Below, one piece after another: positions 1 to 6,477 of a stretch of DNA of 8,808 nt (positions are counted from its first letter, which is position 1; each line of letters begins with the position of its first letter). The notes beneath the pieces were generated by a model, which was not told the origin of the DNA, made no database searches, and was given only the letters and a program-made list of their open reading frames with translations. This DNA comes from Burkholderiales bacterium (GTDB lineage Bacteria > Pseudomonadota > Gammaproteobacteria > Burkholderiales > Burkholderiaceae_A), in NCBI GenBank assembly GCA_030828265.1, contig JAURCW010000041.1, positions 1 through 8,808 on the forward strand. The letters run 5' to 3'. The position numbers and the translations under genes were made by a program.

Positions 1-335
1 ACAACTGGATTAACGAGTGACGGGTCACCGCCCTGAGACGCAATAGCATCGCGAAGGCCAGCCAGATCCACCAGTGCGGTCTGTCCAAGAATGTCGTGAC
101 AAACCACCCGAGCGGGAAACCAGGGAAAGTCCGTATCGCGTCGTCGCTCAATAAGCTGCAATAGACTTTCCCGAAGTGCTTCGGGGGGGCAGCGACGCAC
201 CAGATTCTCGGCCAAGACACGCGATGTGTAGGGCAGATAATCGTAGCTTCCTGGGGTAATGGCCTCAACGGCTTCACGCGCGTCAAAGTAATGCAGGCTT
301 GTGCCTGGCAGGGGTTTACGGTGTGCGTGGTTCAT
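1..335 (-). CDS. acnD: Fe/S-dependent 2-methylisocitrate dehydratase AcnD, N-terminal part (gene continues past the left edge)
   Basis: Aconitase-superfamily enzyme of the 2-methylcitrate cycle. It dehydrates 2-methylcitrate in the cytoplasm and works with the isomerase PrpF in the known AcnD/PrpF route. Only the first 111 residues are in the window; the family is roughly 860 residues, so the cluster cysteines and most of the protein are missing. Family-typical stretches are visible: LPYTSRVLAENLVRR (about residues 34-48), DFPWFPARVVCHDILGQT (69-86) and LVDLAGLRDAI (88-98). These match AcnD rather than the AcnA or AcnB aconitases, as does the MNHAHRKPLPG-type start. The ATG lies 3 bases after the prpC stop and has no clear Shine-Dalgarno sequence, so translation is probably coupled to prpC. 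The assignment rests on recalled family sequence plus operon context. Whether prpF follows cannot be seen. Confidence 0.92.
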   Translation of the reverse strand, partial: MNHAHRKPLPGTSLHYFDAREAVEAITPGSYDYLPYTSRVLAENLVRRCPPEALRESLLQLIERRRDTDFPWFPARVVCHDILGQTALVDLAGLRDAIASQGGDPSLVNPV

Positions 336-338
336 GGC

Positions 339-1502
339 TTATTGACGGTCTTGGAGTTTCACAAACGGGCGGTCCTCGGGGCCGGTGTAGTTGGCGCTTG
401 GCCGAATAATCTTGCCGTCGATACGTTGCTCAATAATGTGAGCGCTCCATCCGCTGGTTCGCGAAATAACAAAAATAGGGGTGAACATGGCGGTTGGGAT
501 GCGCATCATGTGGTAGCTGACTGCACTGAACCAGTCGAGGTTGGGGAACATCTTTTTGATATCCCACATCACCGACTCAAGGCGATCGGCAATGGAGAAC
601 ATCTTCATGTCCTTCGCAGAGGCGGAGAGCGATCGAGCCACTTCTTTAATCACTTTATTACGTGGGTCGCTCACCGTGTAAACGGGGTGCCCAAAGCCAA
701 TGACAACCTCTTTGCTCTCCACCCGTCGACGGATATCGGCCTCGGCCTCATCCGCGCTGTCGTAACGCTTCTGAACCTCGAAGGCCACTTCGTTGGCGCC
801 ACCATGCTTGGGCCCACGTAGGGCGCCAATTGCTCCTGCAATTGCGGAATGGAAATCAGCGCCTGTGCCTGCAATAACCCGAGCGGCGAAGGTGGAGGCA
901 TTGAACTCGTGCTCGGCGTAAAGGTTCAGGGAGATATGCATGGCCTTGACCCATTCTGGCGGGGGGGTCTGACCGTGAAGGAGATTTAGGAAGTGACCAC
1001 CGATGGAGTCGTCATCGGTTTCGACGTCAATGCATTTCCCGTTGTGGCTGTAGTGGTACCAGTAGAGCAGCATACTGCCAAGGCTTGCCATGAGTCGGTC
1101 GGCGATATCGCGCGCACCAGGTGCGTTGTGATCGTCTTTTTCGGGAAGGCTACAGCCTAGCGCAGAGACACCTGTGCGCATGACATCCATGGGGTGAGAG
1201 GAAGCAGGAAGCGCCTCAAGAACCGACTTAACAGACTCGGGAATCCCCCGCAAGGCTTTTAGCTTTGACTTGTAGCCTATAAGCTCTGCTTGAGTGGGGA
1301 GTTTCCCGTGAACCAGCAAGTACGCCACCTCTTCAAACTCACATGCCTCCGCAAGATCAAGAATGTCATAGCCCCTATAGGCCAAGTCGTTCCCCGTGCG
1401 ACCTACTGTGCACAGGGCCGTATTGCCGGCTTCAATGCCTGAGAGGGCAACGGATTTTTTAGGCTTGGGCTTTGTGATGCTTTCGACAACATTGGAGGAC
1501 AT
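339..1502 (-). CDS. prpC: 2-methylcitrate synthase
   Basis: Citrate-synthase-fold enzyme that condenses propionyl-CoA with oxaloacetate to give 2-methylcitrate and CoA, the entry step of propionate breakdown. The protein is 387 residues; E. coli PrpC is about 389. The citrate synthase catalytic triad is readable as His233 (GPKHGGANE), His272 (GFGHPVY) and Asp323 (NLDWFSA). The C-terminal [17 protein letters not shown] block is typical of PrpC and separates it from housekeeping GltA. The frame is open further upstream to 1652, inside prpB. I chose the ATG at 1502 because it gives the family length and has a good Shine-Dalgarno AAGGAG nine bases before it. It lies 52 bases after prpB and 3 bases before acnD, so it is the middle gene of the operon. 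Its residual citrate synthase activity cannot be judged from sequence. Confidence 0.96.
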   Translation of the reverse strand: MSSNVVESITKPKPKKSVALSGIEAGNTALCTVGRTGNDLAYRGYDILDLAEACEFEEVAYLLVHGKLPTQAELIGYKSKLKALRGIPESVKSVLEALPASSHPMDVMRTGVSALGCSLPEKDDHNAPGARDIADRLMASLGSMLLYWYHYSHNGKCIDVETDDDSIGGHFLNLLHGQTPPPEWVKAMHISLNLYAEHEFNASTFAARVIAGTGADFHSAIAGAIGALRGPKHGGANEVAFEVQKRYDSADEAEADIRRRVESKEVVIGFGHPVYTVSDPRNKVIKEVARSLSASAKDMKMFSIADRLESVMWDIKKMFPNLDWFSAVSYHMMRIPTAMFTPIFVISRTSGWSAHIIEQRIDGKIIRPSANYTGPEDRPFVKLQDRQ

Positions 1503-1511
1503 GGGTTTGGG

Positions 1512-1517
1512 CTCCTT
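1512..1517 (-). promoter_or_regulatory. Ribosome binding site of prpC
   Basis: AAGGAG on the minus strand, nine bases before the ATG at 1502. It is the clearest Shine-Dalgarno sequence among the minus-strand genes and supports the 387-residue start of prpC over the longer open frame that reaches into prpB. Confidence 0.8.
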
Positions 1518-1554
1518 TGATTTTCTAAGTTTCGGGGAGGGGTTCGGCAGGGCT

Positions 1555-2445
1555 TTAGGCCTGTTGTTTAAAAAGTGCATTGAGCCGGTTCTCGTAGTCC
1601 CAATAGTTAATGGAGTCGTAGAGCTCTTTCCGTGTCTGCATAAGGTCAACAACGCTCTGCTGAGTCCCTTCTTTACGAACGGTGCTGTATACGACTTCAG
1701 CTGCCTTGTTCATGGCACGAAAGGCCGACAAGGGATACAGCACCATAGCAACGTCAGCTGTTCGAAGCTCGTCGACGGTGTAAAGCGGTGTATCCCCAAA
1801 CTCGGTAATGTTGGCAAGGACAGGGACCTTGACTGCAGCTGCAAACTCTTTGTACATCGAGAGCTCTGTCATGGCCTCAGGGAAGATCGCATCGGCACCG
1901 GCCTCTACACAACGACAGGCGCGGTCAATGGCAGCCTGTAGGCCCTCGACGGCCAAGGCATCGGTTCGCGCCATGATAAGAAAGTTTGGGTCTTGTCGCG
2001 CGTCAACGGATGCCTTCACACGGTCAACCATTTCTTGCGATGAGACGATGGCCTTACCAGGGCGATGGCCGCACCGCTTTGCCCCAACTTGGTCTTCAAT
2101 ATGCATGCCTGCTGCGCCAGCCTTTACCAGGGAGCGCACCGTGCGGCTGATATTAAAAGCAGAGGCCCCAAAGCCGGTGTCGACGTCCACCAATAGGGGT
2201 AGGTCGCAGACGTCGGTGATGCGACGAACATCAATCAGGACATCTTCAAGCCCGCTAATGCCGAGGTCGGGCAGCCCCAGAGAGCCTGCGGCGACCCCAC
2301 CACCCGAGAGGTAGATAGCCCGAAAGCCTGCTCGCTTTGCCAGTAAGGCATGGTTAGCATTGATGGCGCCAATGATTTGTAAAGGCTGTTCGTCGCGAAG
2401 GGCTTGGCGCAGGCGGGCGCCTGCTGAGTTCTGCGTATCTGACAT
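1555..2445 (-). CDS. prpB: 2-methylisocitrate lyase
   Basis: Member of the isocitrate lyase / PEP mutase superfamily. It cleaves 2-methylisocitrate into pyruvate and succinate, the last step of the methylcitrate cycle, and needs Mg2+. The protein is 296 residues, the same length as E. coli PrpB. The signature KRCGH is at residues 123-127 with catalytic Cys125. The metal-binding acidic residues lie in [10 protein letters not shown] (Asp87, Asp89), and the substrate-loop region [18 protein letters not shown] is at about 45-62. I chose the ATG at 2445, which has AAAGGG just upstream. A TTG at 2463 would add six residues, but that codon stretch contains the Shine-Dalgarno-like bases themselves. 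This is the first gene of prpB-prpC-acnD, 133 bases after the end of lysR, with a promoter candidate in that gap. Confidence 0.96.
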   Translation of the reverse strand: MSDTQNSAGARLRQALRDEQPLQIIGAINANHALLAKRAGFRAIYLSGGGVAAGSLGLPDLGISGLEDVLIDVRRITDVCDLPLLVDVDTGFGASAFNISRTVRSLVKAGAAGMHIEDQVGAKRCGHRPGKAIVSSQEMVDRVKASVDARQDPNFLIMARTDALAVEGLQAAIDRACRCVEAGADAIFPEAMTELSMYKEFAAAVKVPVLANITEFGDTPLYTVDELRTADVAMVLYPLSAFRAMNKAAEVVYSTVRKEGTQQSVVDLMQTRKELYDSINYWDYENRLNALFKQQA

Positions 2446-2500
2446 GTCCGACCCTTTATTCAAGTAATGAACCCCTGAGGGTATTTTTCTTATTGTGTTG

Positions 2501-2524
2501 GCCCAACTCTATAGCAGAGCGGGC
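2501..2524. promoter_or_regulatory. Interrupted dyad upstream of prpB, operator candidate
   Basis: Read on the minus strand this is GCCC-g-CTCT-gctat-AGAG-tt-GGGC: two 4-bp arm pairs with near-symmetric spacing. It lies 56-79 bases before the prpB ATG and overlaps a -10-like TATAGA. An operator for the neighbouring LysR protein, or an RNA hairpin, are both possible. No binding motif was matched; this is symmetry and position only. Confidence 0.35.
2508..2513 (-). promoter_or_regulatory. Possible extended -10 element for the prp operon
   Basis: On the minus strand, TG-C-TATAGA resembles an extended -10 (TGnTATAAT) and lies 63 bases before the prpB ATG. No convincing -35 is found 16-18 bases upstream, as might be expected for an activator-dependent promoter. 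Weak evidence on its own. Confidence 0.3.
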
Positions 2525-2549
2525 TCTCTGGGAATTCCTGGATGCTGCA

Positions 2550-2576
2550 AAAGCCTTCGCAATAAACGAAGGCTTT
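2550..2576 (-). terminator. Intrinsic terminator candidate after lysR
   Basis: A perfect 10-bp stem (AAAGCCTTCG / CGAAGGCTTT) with a 7-base loop starts 2 bases after the lysR stop. On the minus strand the 3' arm runs into four Ts (GGCTTTTGC). The stem is strong but the T-tract is short, so termination may be partial. It would separate the fdxA-to-lysR chain from prpBC-acnD. Confidence 0.65.
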
Positions 2577-2578
2577 CG

Positions 2579-3484
2579 TTATTTTGAGATGTGAGCCTGC
2601 TGTAAAAACTCCAGTAATTCCCTAGCCGCAGGAAGACTTGGTCCGCCAGGCGGGCAGGCAATGGAGACAGTTCGTTGAGTAGTCGCGCCCCGAATGGGAA
2701 GCATCTGAATGGGCGAGAGCTTGGCAAGTCGTAGAGCAACAACCTTGGGAAGCACCGTAATGCCAAGTCCAGCAGCAACTAGTTGGGCAAGGGCATCAAA
2801 GCCTTTGGCTCTTACACGCACTCGAAGCCTCAGCTTTTCTTGGCGTGCTAGATCGGCAAGCCAGTCCGAAATAGCGCCGCCCTCTTGTAAAAGAATAAGG
2901 TCTTGGCCAAGTAGCTCCTTGATGGCCACCGTCTTTCGCTTGAGCCAGACAGCCTGCGTAGGAACTGCGGCCACAACCTCATCCTTGTAGTATGGAAACA
3001 GGGTCAGTTCAGAGGATGAACGTGGGGTGGTAAGGATGCCGAGGTCGGCGCGGCCCTCAAGCAGAAGTTGTTCGACCTCTCGGCTTGTGTATTCCGCCAT
3101 GTCAATGCGTACGCCAGAATGGGCCTTTAAGAAGCGTGCGAGGTCGTTTGGAAGCACAGCTGCAATGGAGCTCATATTGGCAATCAGGCGGACATGCCCA
3201 GAGCCCCCCTTTGAGAGGTCTTCTATTTCGACGCTCATTTGTGTCATTTCATGCTCGATAGCGTGGGCTCGAAGGGCTACAAGGCGACCAGCCTCTGTAA
3301 GCCGTGCTCCGCGGGCATGACGTTCCAGAAGACGAATACTCAGACGTTCCTCAAGTTCTTTGAGCCTTGCGCTTGCAGCCCCAAGGGCAAGGTGGGACTG
3401 GTGGGCTGCCTGGGTAATGGAGCCAGTTCGTGCGACTGCAAGAAAAAGGCGAAGGCTCTGAAGGTCAAGACGAAGTGGGTTCAT
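2579..3484 (-). CDS. LysR-family transcriptional regulator, probable regulator of the prp genes
   Basis: A DNA-binding regulator of 301 residues, the usual LysR-type length. The N-terminal winged helix-turn-helix covers about residues 7-68 (LRLFLAVARTGSITQAAHQS, then ASARLKELEERLSIRLLERH and RLTEAGR). A linker helix and a periplasmic-binding-protein-like effector domain follow (about 95-295, for example VRLIANMSSIAAVLP, ADLGILTTP and LVAAGLGITVLP). I chose the ATG at 3484, 5 bases after the DUF1841 stop; an in-frame ATG at 3514 would add ten residues and overlap that gene. It is the last gene of the fdxA-to-lysR chain and the nearest gene upstream of prpB. Many proteobacterial prp operons use PrpR or a GntR regulator, so control of prp by this protein is inferred from position only. 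Its effector is unknown; a methylcitrate-cycle intermediate would be a reasonable candidate. Confidence 0.93.
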   Translation of the reverse strand: MNPLRLDLQSLRLFLAVARTGSITQAAHQSHLALGAASARLKELEERLSIRLLERHARGARLTEAGRLVALRAHAIEHEMTQMSVEIEDLSKGGSGHVRLIANMSSIAAVLPNDLARFLKAHSGVRIDMAEYTSREVEQLLLEGRADLGILTTPRSSSELTLFPYYKDEVVAAVPTQAVWLKRKTVAIKELLGQDLILLQEGGAISDWLADLARQEKLRLRVRVRAKGFDALAQLVAAGLGITVLPKVVALRLAKLSPIQMLPIRGATTQRTVSIACPPGGPSLPAARELLEFLQQAHISK

Positions 3485-3489
3485 GGGGC

Positions 3490-3921
3490 CTAGCCCGCTT
3501 GTCTCTGCAGGCACTCGAGGTAGGCCTGGATATCGGGGGTTGTTGAGTGCCGCTGGGCGTTATAGAGCATCTCACCGAGACATTGCATGGCAAGGTGCAT
3601 GGCCTCGTGCCTGTCGACCGATCGATCAATAAGCCTGTTGAGTGCCTCGCGAACCCCATGGGGCTGGTCAATGGACAGCTGCTCTTCAAGGGCTAGATGC
3701 ATCGATAAATGAAGAAAGGGGTTGGTCTGTCCGTTCTCAACCGTGAATTCTTTCGTCAAGGCTTGGTCTTCATCCGAAAAAAGATTGTGGTATTCCGGAT
3801 GCAGAAGGATCCATTCTTGGGCCATGAGCTCAATGGGGCTCATGGGTGCGTTACCTTGAGTCTTTCGCCAGACGTCCAGGAAGAATCGTCGGACATCGTC
3901 ACGACTGGGGCTAAAGAGCAT
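3490..3921 (-). CDS. DUF1841 family protein of unknown function
   Basis: A 143-residue protein that I recognise as DUF1841, a family common in beta- and gammaproteobacteria with no known function. Conserved blocks are SPIELMAQEWILLHPEYH (about residues 28-45), FTVENGQTNPFLHLSMHLAL (about 59-78), EEQLSIDQPHGVREAL (about 79-94) and HLAMQCLGEMLYNAQR (about 108-123). It has no signal peptide or membrane segment and should be a soluble, mostly helical protein. The several conserved His and Glu residues (HLSMH, HEAMH) might bind metal, but that is speculation. Its ATG lies 11 bases inside the 3' end of nth, which points to coupled translation; a weak GGGAA precedes it. Adjacency to nth is, as I recall, recurrent in Burkholderiales. 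Confidence 0.88.
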   Translation of the reverse strand: MLFSPSRDDVRRFFLDVWRKTQGNAPMSPIELMAQEWILLHPEYHNLFSDEDQALTKEFTVENGQTNPFLHLSMHLALEEQLSIDQPHGVREALNRLIDRSVDRHEAMHLAMQCLGEMLYNAQRHSTTPDIQAYLECLQRQAG

Positions 3922-4567
3922 GTTTTGTTCCCGCTAGAGCTGTCTTTGGCTTGAAGTCGCAGAGATCGCTTAAGGCGCACTGAAAGCATTCGGGGCGCCT
4001 TGCCTTGCAGACATAGCGGCCATGAAGGATAAGCCAGTGATGGGCATTACGGCGGAACGCGGACGGCACATTTTTAAGAAGGCGCTTCTCGACTTCTAGA
4101 ACCGTTTTCCCCTTGGCGAGCCCTGTTCGATTTGAGACTCGGAAAATGTGAGTGTCGACCGCTATGGTTTCCCAGCCAAAGGCGGTGTTCAAGACCACGT
4201 TTGCAGTCTTACGTCCCACACCAGGTAGGCTTTCTAAAGCCTCCCGATTCTCGGGCACCTGACTGTTGTGCTGGTCGATAAGAATCTGGCAGGTCTGTCT
4301 CAGGTGGCGAGCCTTCGTCTGATATAACCCAATGGTGCGAATGCAGGCGATAAGACGTTTTTCCCCTAGCGCGAGAATCGTCTCGGGGGTGTTTGCCAAG
4401 GCGAAGAGTTTCGATGTTGCGGCATTCACTGAAATGTCGGTGGCCTGCGCTGAGAGCAGCACAGCCGTCAGTAGTTCAAATGGGGACGAAAAGTTAAGCT
4501 CGGTCGTGGGGTTAGGGTTGGCTTTTGCAAGCCTTTCGAACATAACCTGCCGAGTGACCGGGTTCAT
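3911..4567 (-). CDS. nth: Endonuclease III, DNA glycosylase / AP lyase
   Basis: Base-excision repair enzyme that removes oxidised pyrimidines and cuts at abasic sites by beta-elimination. It has 218 residues against 211 in E. coli, and the key residues keep the same numbers: Lys120 in the helix-hairpin-helix LPGVGRKTANVVLN and Asp138 in AVDTHIFRV. A C-terminal [4Fe-4S] loop has Cys187, Cys194, Cys197 and Cys203 in C-x6-C-x2-C-x5-C spacing. The N-terminal PTTELNFSSPFELL block aligns with E. coli, which supports the start. The ATG overlaps the rnfB-like stop by four bases (ATGA), and the 3' end overlaps DUF1841 by 11 bases. In gammaproteobacteria nth follows the rsx/rnf operon; here only an rnfB-like gene precedes it. 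Confidence 0.97.
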   Translation of the reverse strand: MNPVTRQVMFERLAKANPNPTTELNFSSPFELLTAVLLSAQATDISVNAATSKLFALANTPETILALGEKRLIACIRTIGLYQTKARHLRQTCQILIDQHNSQVPENREALESLPGVGRKTANVVLNTAFGWETIAVDTHIFRVSNRTGLAKGKTVLEVEKRLLKNVPSAFRRNAHHWLILHGRYVCKARRPECFQCALSDLCDFKPKTALAGTKHAL

Positions 4568-5184
4568 TTGGGCTCGGCCTTCGAATGGGTTGGTTGCTGG
4601 CGGTCTTTGGCTCGAGCCAGTGCCGCCTTTAGCAACGCGTCTTTATCGACGGGTTGTTTTCGAAGCTTCGAGCCAGCCTTGCTTGCGTGTTCTTGCAGGC
4701 GACGTTCGCGTTGCTCGAAATGCCCTCGCGCTCGGCTAGCCTTGTCGTCGGTCCAGGGTACTGGCGTCTTAGGTAGAACCATGTGAATACAGTCCACCGG
4801 ACAGCTTGGAAGGCAGAGTTCGCAGCCCGTGCAGTCGTTCTCAATAACGGCATGCATAAACTTAAAGGAGCCGGCAATGGCGTCGACCGGGCAGGCCTCA
4901 AGGCAGAGTGCACAGCCGATACACCGCTGCGCATCAATGGCGGCAAGTTTTAGCGGGCCCTCTGCCCCGCAGGCTTCATCAAGGGCCACAACGGGTCGCC
5001 CGGTTGCATGAGCGAGCTTCTTAATGCCTGGGGCGCCCCCAGGTGGGCACCGGTTAATGGCTTCGTTTTCAAACACGATAGACTGGGCATAAGGTAGGCA
5101 AGCCTTATAGCCACATCGCTGGCACTGGGTCTGCGGGAGCAGATTATTAATGAACTCAACTAGGCTTTGGTTCGCTACCGACAT
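4564..5184 (-). CDS. rnfB: RnfB/RsxB-like ferredoxin with three Fe-S sites, soluble form
   Basis: A 206-residue electron-transfer protein of the RnfB type. An N-terminal Fe-S domain has Cys21, Cys24, Cys29 and Cys46 (CQRCGYKAC ... RCPPGG). Two ferredoxin-type [4Fe-4S] motifs follow: Cys88/91/94/98 (CIGCALCLEACPVDAI) and Cys118/121/124/128 (CTGCELCLPSCPVDCI). The C-terminal 60 residues are rich in Lys, Arg and Glu and probably helical. The N-terminal membrane anchor of classical RnfB is absent, so it should be cytoplasmic. The frame is open up to 5466 inside phaZ, but homology begins at the ATG at 5184, where SLVEFINNLLPQTQC fits the family start. That ATG is within the last 29 bases of phaZ and has no visible Shine-Dalgarno. 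No other rnf genes are in the window, so its partner is unknown; the nearby FdxA and ferredoxin reductase are candidates. Confidence 0.9.
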   Translation of the reverse strand: MSVANQSLVEFINNLLPQTQCQRCGYKACLPYAQSIVFENEAINRCPPGGAPGIKKLAHATGRPVVALDEACGAEGPLKLAAIDAQRCIGCALCLEACPVDAIAGSFKFMHAVIENDCTGCELCLPSCPVDCIHMVLPKTPVPWTDDKASRARGHFEQRERRLQEHASKAGSKLRKQPVDKDALLKAALARAKDRQQPTHSKAEPK

Positions 5185-6433
5185 GCTTTTTAATGAACTG
5201 GGTGATGCGAGGCGCAACCACATTGCGCCACCGTCGGCCACTAAAAATACCGTAATGCCCTGCGCCGGGAACCTCAAAATCTTGTTTCTTAGACTCAGGA
5301 ATGCCGGAGCAAAGCTTATGTGCCGCCCGGGTCTGGCCGGGCCCGGAGATGTCGTCGAGCTCGCCTTCAATGGTAAAGAGGGCGGTCCTCTTAATATCTT
5401 GTGGGCGTACAAGCTGGCCACCGACCTTCCAGTGTCCGCAGGGCAGGGCATGCTCTTGAAAAACAATACGGATGGTGTCTAGGTAAAACTCACCGGCCAG
5501 GTCAAGCACCGCGTTGTACTCGTCGTAAAAGCGACGGTGCGCTTCGGCTCCCTCGTCATCGCCTGCAAGAAGATGCTGAAAATAGTCGTAATGGGAGTTG
5601 GCGTGTCTGCCAGGATTCATGGCTACAAAGCCCGCGTACTGAAGAAAGCCCGGATAGACGCGACGCAGGTAGCCCGGATAGCGCTGAGGCACGGAATAGA
5701 TCATGTTGCGCTCAAACCAGGTCATGAGATGGTCTTTGGCGAGGTCGTTTACCGAGGTTGGGCCTTCGCGGGTGTCGATTGGCCCACCCATCATAACCAT
5801 GGCTTTGGGCTGGCATGGGTCTGCTTGAGTCGCCAGTAATGACACCGCACCTAGAACCGGAACAGTGGGCTGGCATACGGAGATGACCGCGGTCTCTGGG
5901 CCTAGGGCCTTCAAGAAGTCTTGAATATAAAAAACGTAGTCGTCAAGGTGGAAAGGACCCTCGACCAGGGGCACCATCCGTGCATCTACCCAATCGGTGA
6001 TGTAGACATCATGATCAGAGAGCAATGCAATGACGGTATCGCGCAGCAGGGTGGCGTGATGCCCCGACATGGGGGCAACGAGCAAGACCTGTGGCCCAGG
6101 GTTTTTCAAAGGCCCAGGTTTGCCACCCACCCTCTGTGATTTGTCGACATGCTTACGGAAGCGCAGCAGGTGACAAAAGGGCTTCGTCTCGATGCTCTCA
6201 ATTTCGACGCGCATTGGCCCCGAAGGCGTGTCAACGAGATCGATGTTCCACGCAGGTTTTTCGTAGGTTTTGCCTAGGCGATGCGTGAGGTCGAGGGCTG
6301 CCGCCACACGGCGCGACATGGGCGTGTAGCTCAGTGGGCTGTAGGGATTGGTGTAGAGCTGTGAGGTGGCCTCAGCCCAGCCCGAGAGTGGCCTTAAAAA
6401 GGCGCGTTGCAGTTCATGAAGCTGATAAAGCAC
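5156..6433 (-). CDS. phaZ: Intracellular polyhydroxybutyrate depolymerase
   Basis: Alpha/beta-hydrolase that degrades amorphous PHB granules inside the cell, feeding 3-hydroxybutyrate or its CoA ester to central metabolism. The protein is 425 residues, close to the i-PHB depolymerase of Cupriavidus (about 419). It has the cysteine nucleophile typical of this family: Cys187 in VISVCQPTVPVLG in place of a lipase-box serine. The other triad members are probably Asp360 (EGELDDISGPGQT) and His393 (GAGHYGIFSG). The N-terminal MLYQLHELQRAFLRP is the usual start and is encoded from a GTG at 6433, four bases after AAGGGAG. There is no signal peptide, which fits an intracellular enzyme. It lies 44 bases after the ferredoxin reductase gene and overlaps the rnfB-like gene by 29 bases. 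The family assignment is secure; the triad positions are by analogy. Confidence 0.94.
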   Translation of the reverse strand: MLYQLHELQRAFLRPLSGWAEATSQLYTNPYSPLSYTPMSRRVAAALDLTHRLGKTYEKPAWNIDLVDTPSGPMRVEIESIETKPFCHLLRFRKHVDKSQRVGGKPGPLKNPGPQVLLVAPMSGHHATLLRDTVIALLSDHDVYITDWVDARMVPLVEGPFHLDDYVFYIQDFLKALGPETAVISVCQPTVPVLGAVSLLATQADPCQPKAMVMMGGPIDTREGPTSVNDLAKDHLMTWFERNMIYSVPQRYPGYLRRVYPGFLQYAGFVAMNPGRHANSHYDYFQHLLAGDDEGAEAHRRFYDEYNAVLDLAGEFYLDTIRIVFQEHALPCGHWKVGGQLVRPQDIKRTALFTIEGELDDISGPGQTRAAHKLCSGIPESKKQDFEVPGAGHYGIFSGRRWRNVVAPRITQFIKKHVGSEPKPS

Positions 6434-6437
6434 GTGA

Positions 6438-6444
6438 CTCCCTT
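6438..6444 (-). promoter_or_regulatory. Ribosome binding site of phaZ, supporting a GTG start
   Basis: AAGGGAG on the minus strand lies four bases before GTG at 6433. The spacing is short, but no ATG is available and the protein family begins exactly here, so this site decides the start. Confidence 0.6.
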
Positions 6445-6477
6445 TTTTGTTTTGTTGACCTTATCAGAACAGGTCAT

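Noticed and set aside
291..821. 176-codon open frame on the plus strand opposite prpC and acnD
   Set aside because: It lies antisense to well-supported prpC, has no family resemblance and no Shine-Dalgarno, and looks like a codon-bias shadow.
961..967. Run of seven G (C on the coding strand) in prpC, and a similar run at 183-189 in acnD, as possible phase-variation tracts
   Set aside because: Both frames are intact and the runs encode ordinary proline codons in family-typical positions; seven bases is short for phase variation.
1396..1941. 181-codon plus-strand frame opposite prpC and prpB
   Set aside because: It is antisense to two conserved enzymes and the translation resembles no known domain.
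2446..2463. TTG start at 2463 for prpB, adding six residues
   Set aside because: The ATG at 2445 matches the E. coli PrpB length exactly, and the extra codons contain its Shine-Dalgarno-like bases.
2470..2481. Small palindrome ACCC-CTGA-GGGT before prpB
   Set aside because: Four-base arms are expected by chance and there is no T-tract or -35/-10 context.
3485..3514. Longer lysR start at 3514
   Set aside because: It would add ten residues lying inside DUF1841; LysR proteins normally start just before the LRLFL helix, as with the ATG at 3484.
5185..5466. 94-residue N-terminal extension of the rnfB-like protein
   Set aside because: The stretch is an out-of-frame reading of the phaZ 3' end with no RnfB similarity; homology starts at the ATG at 5184.
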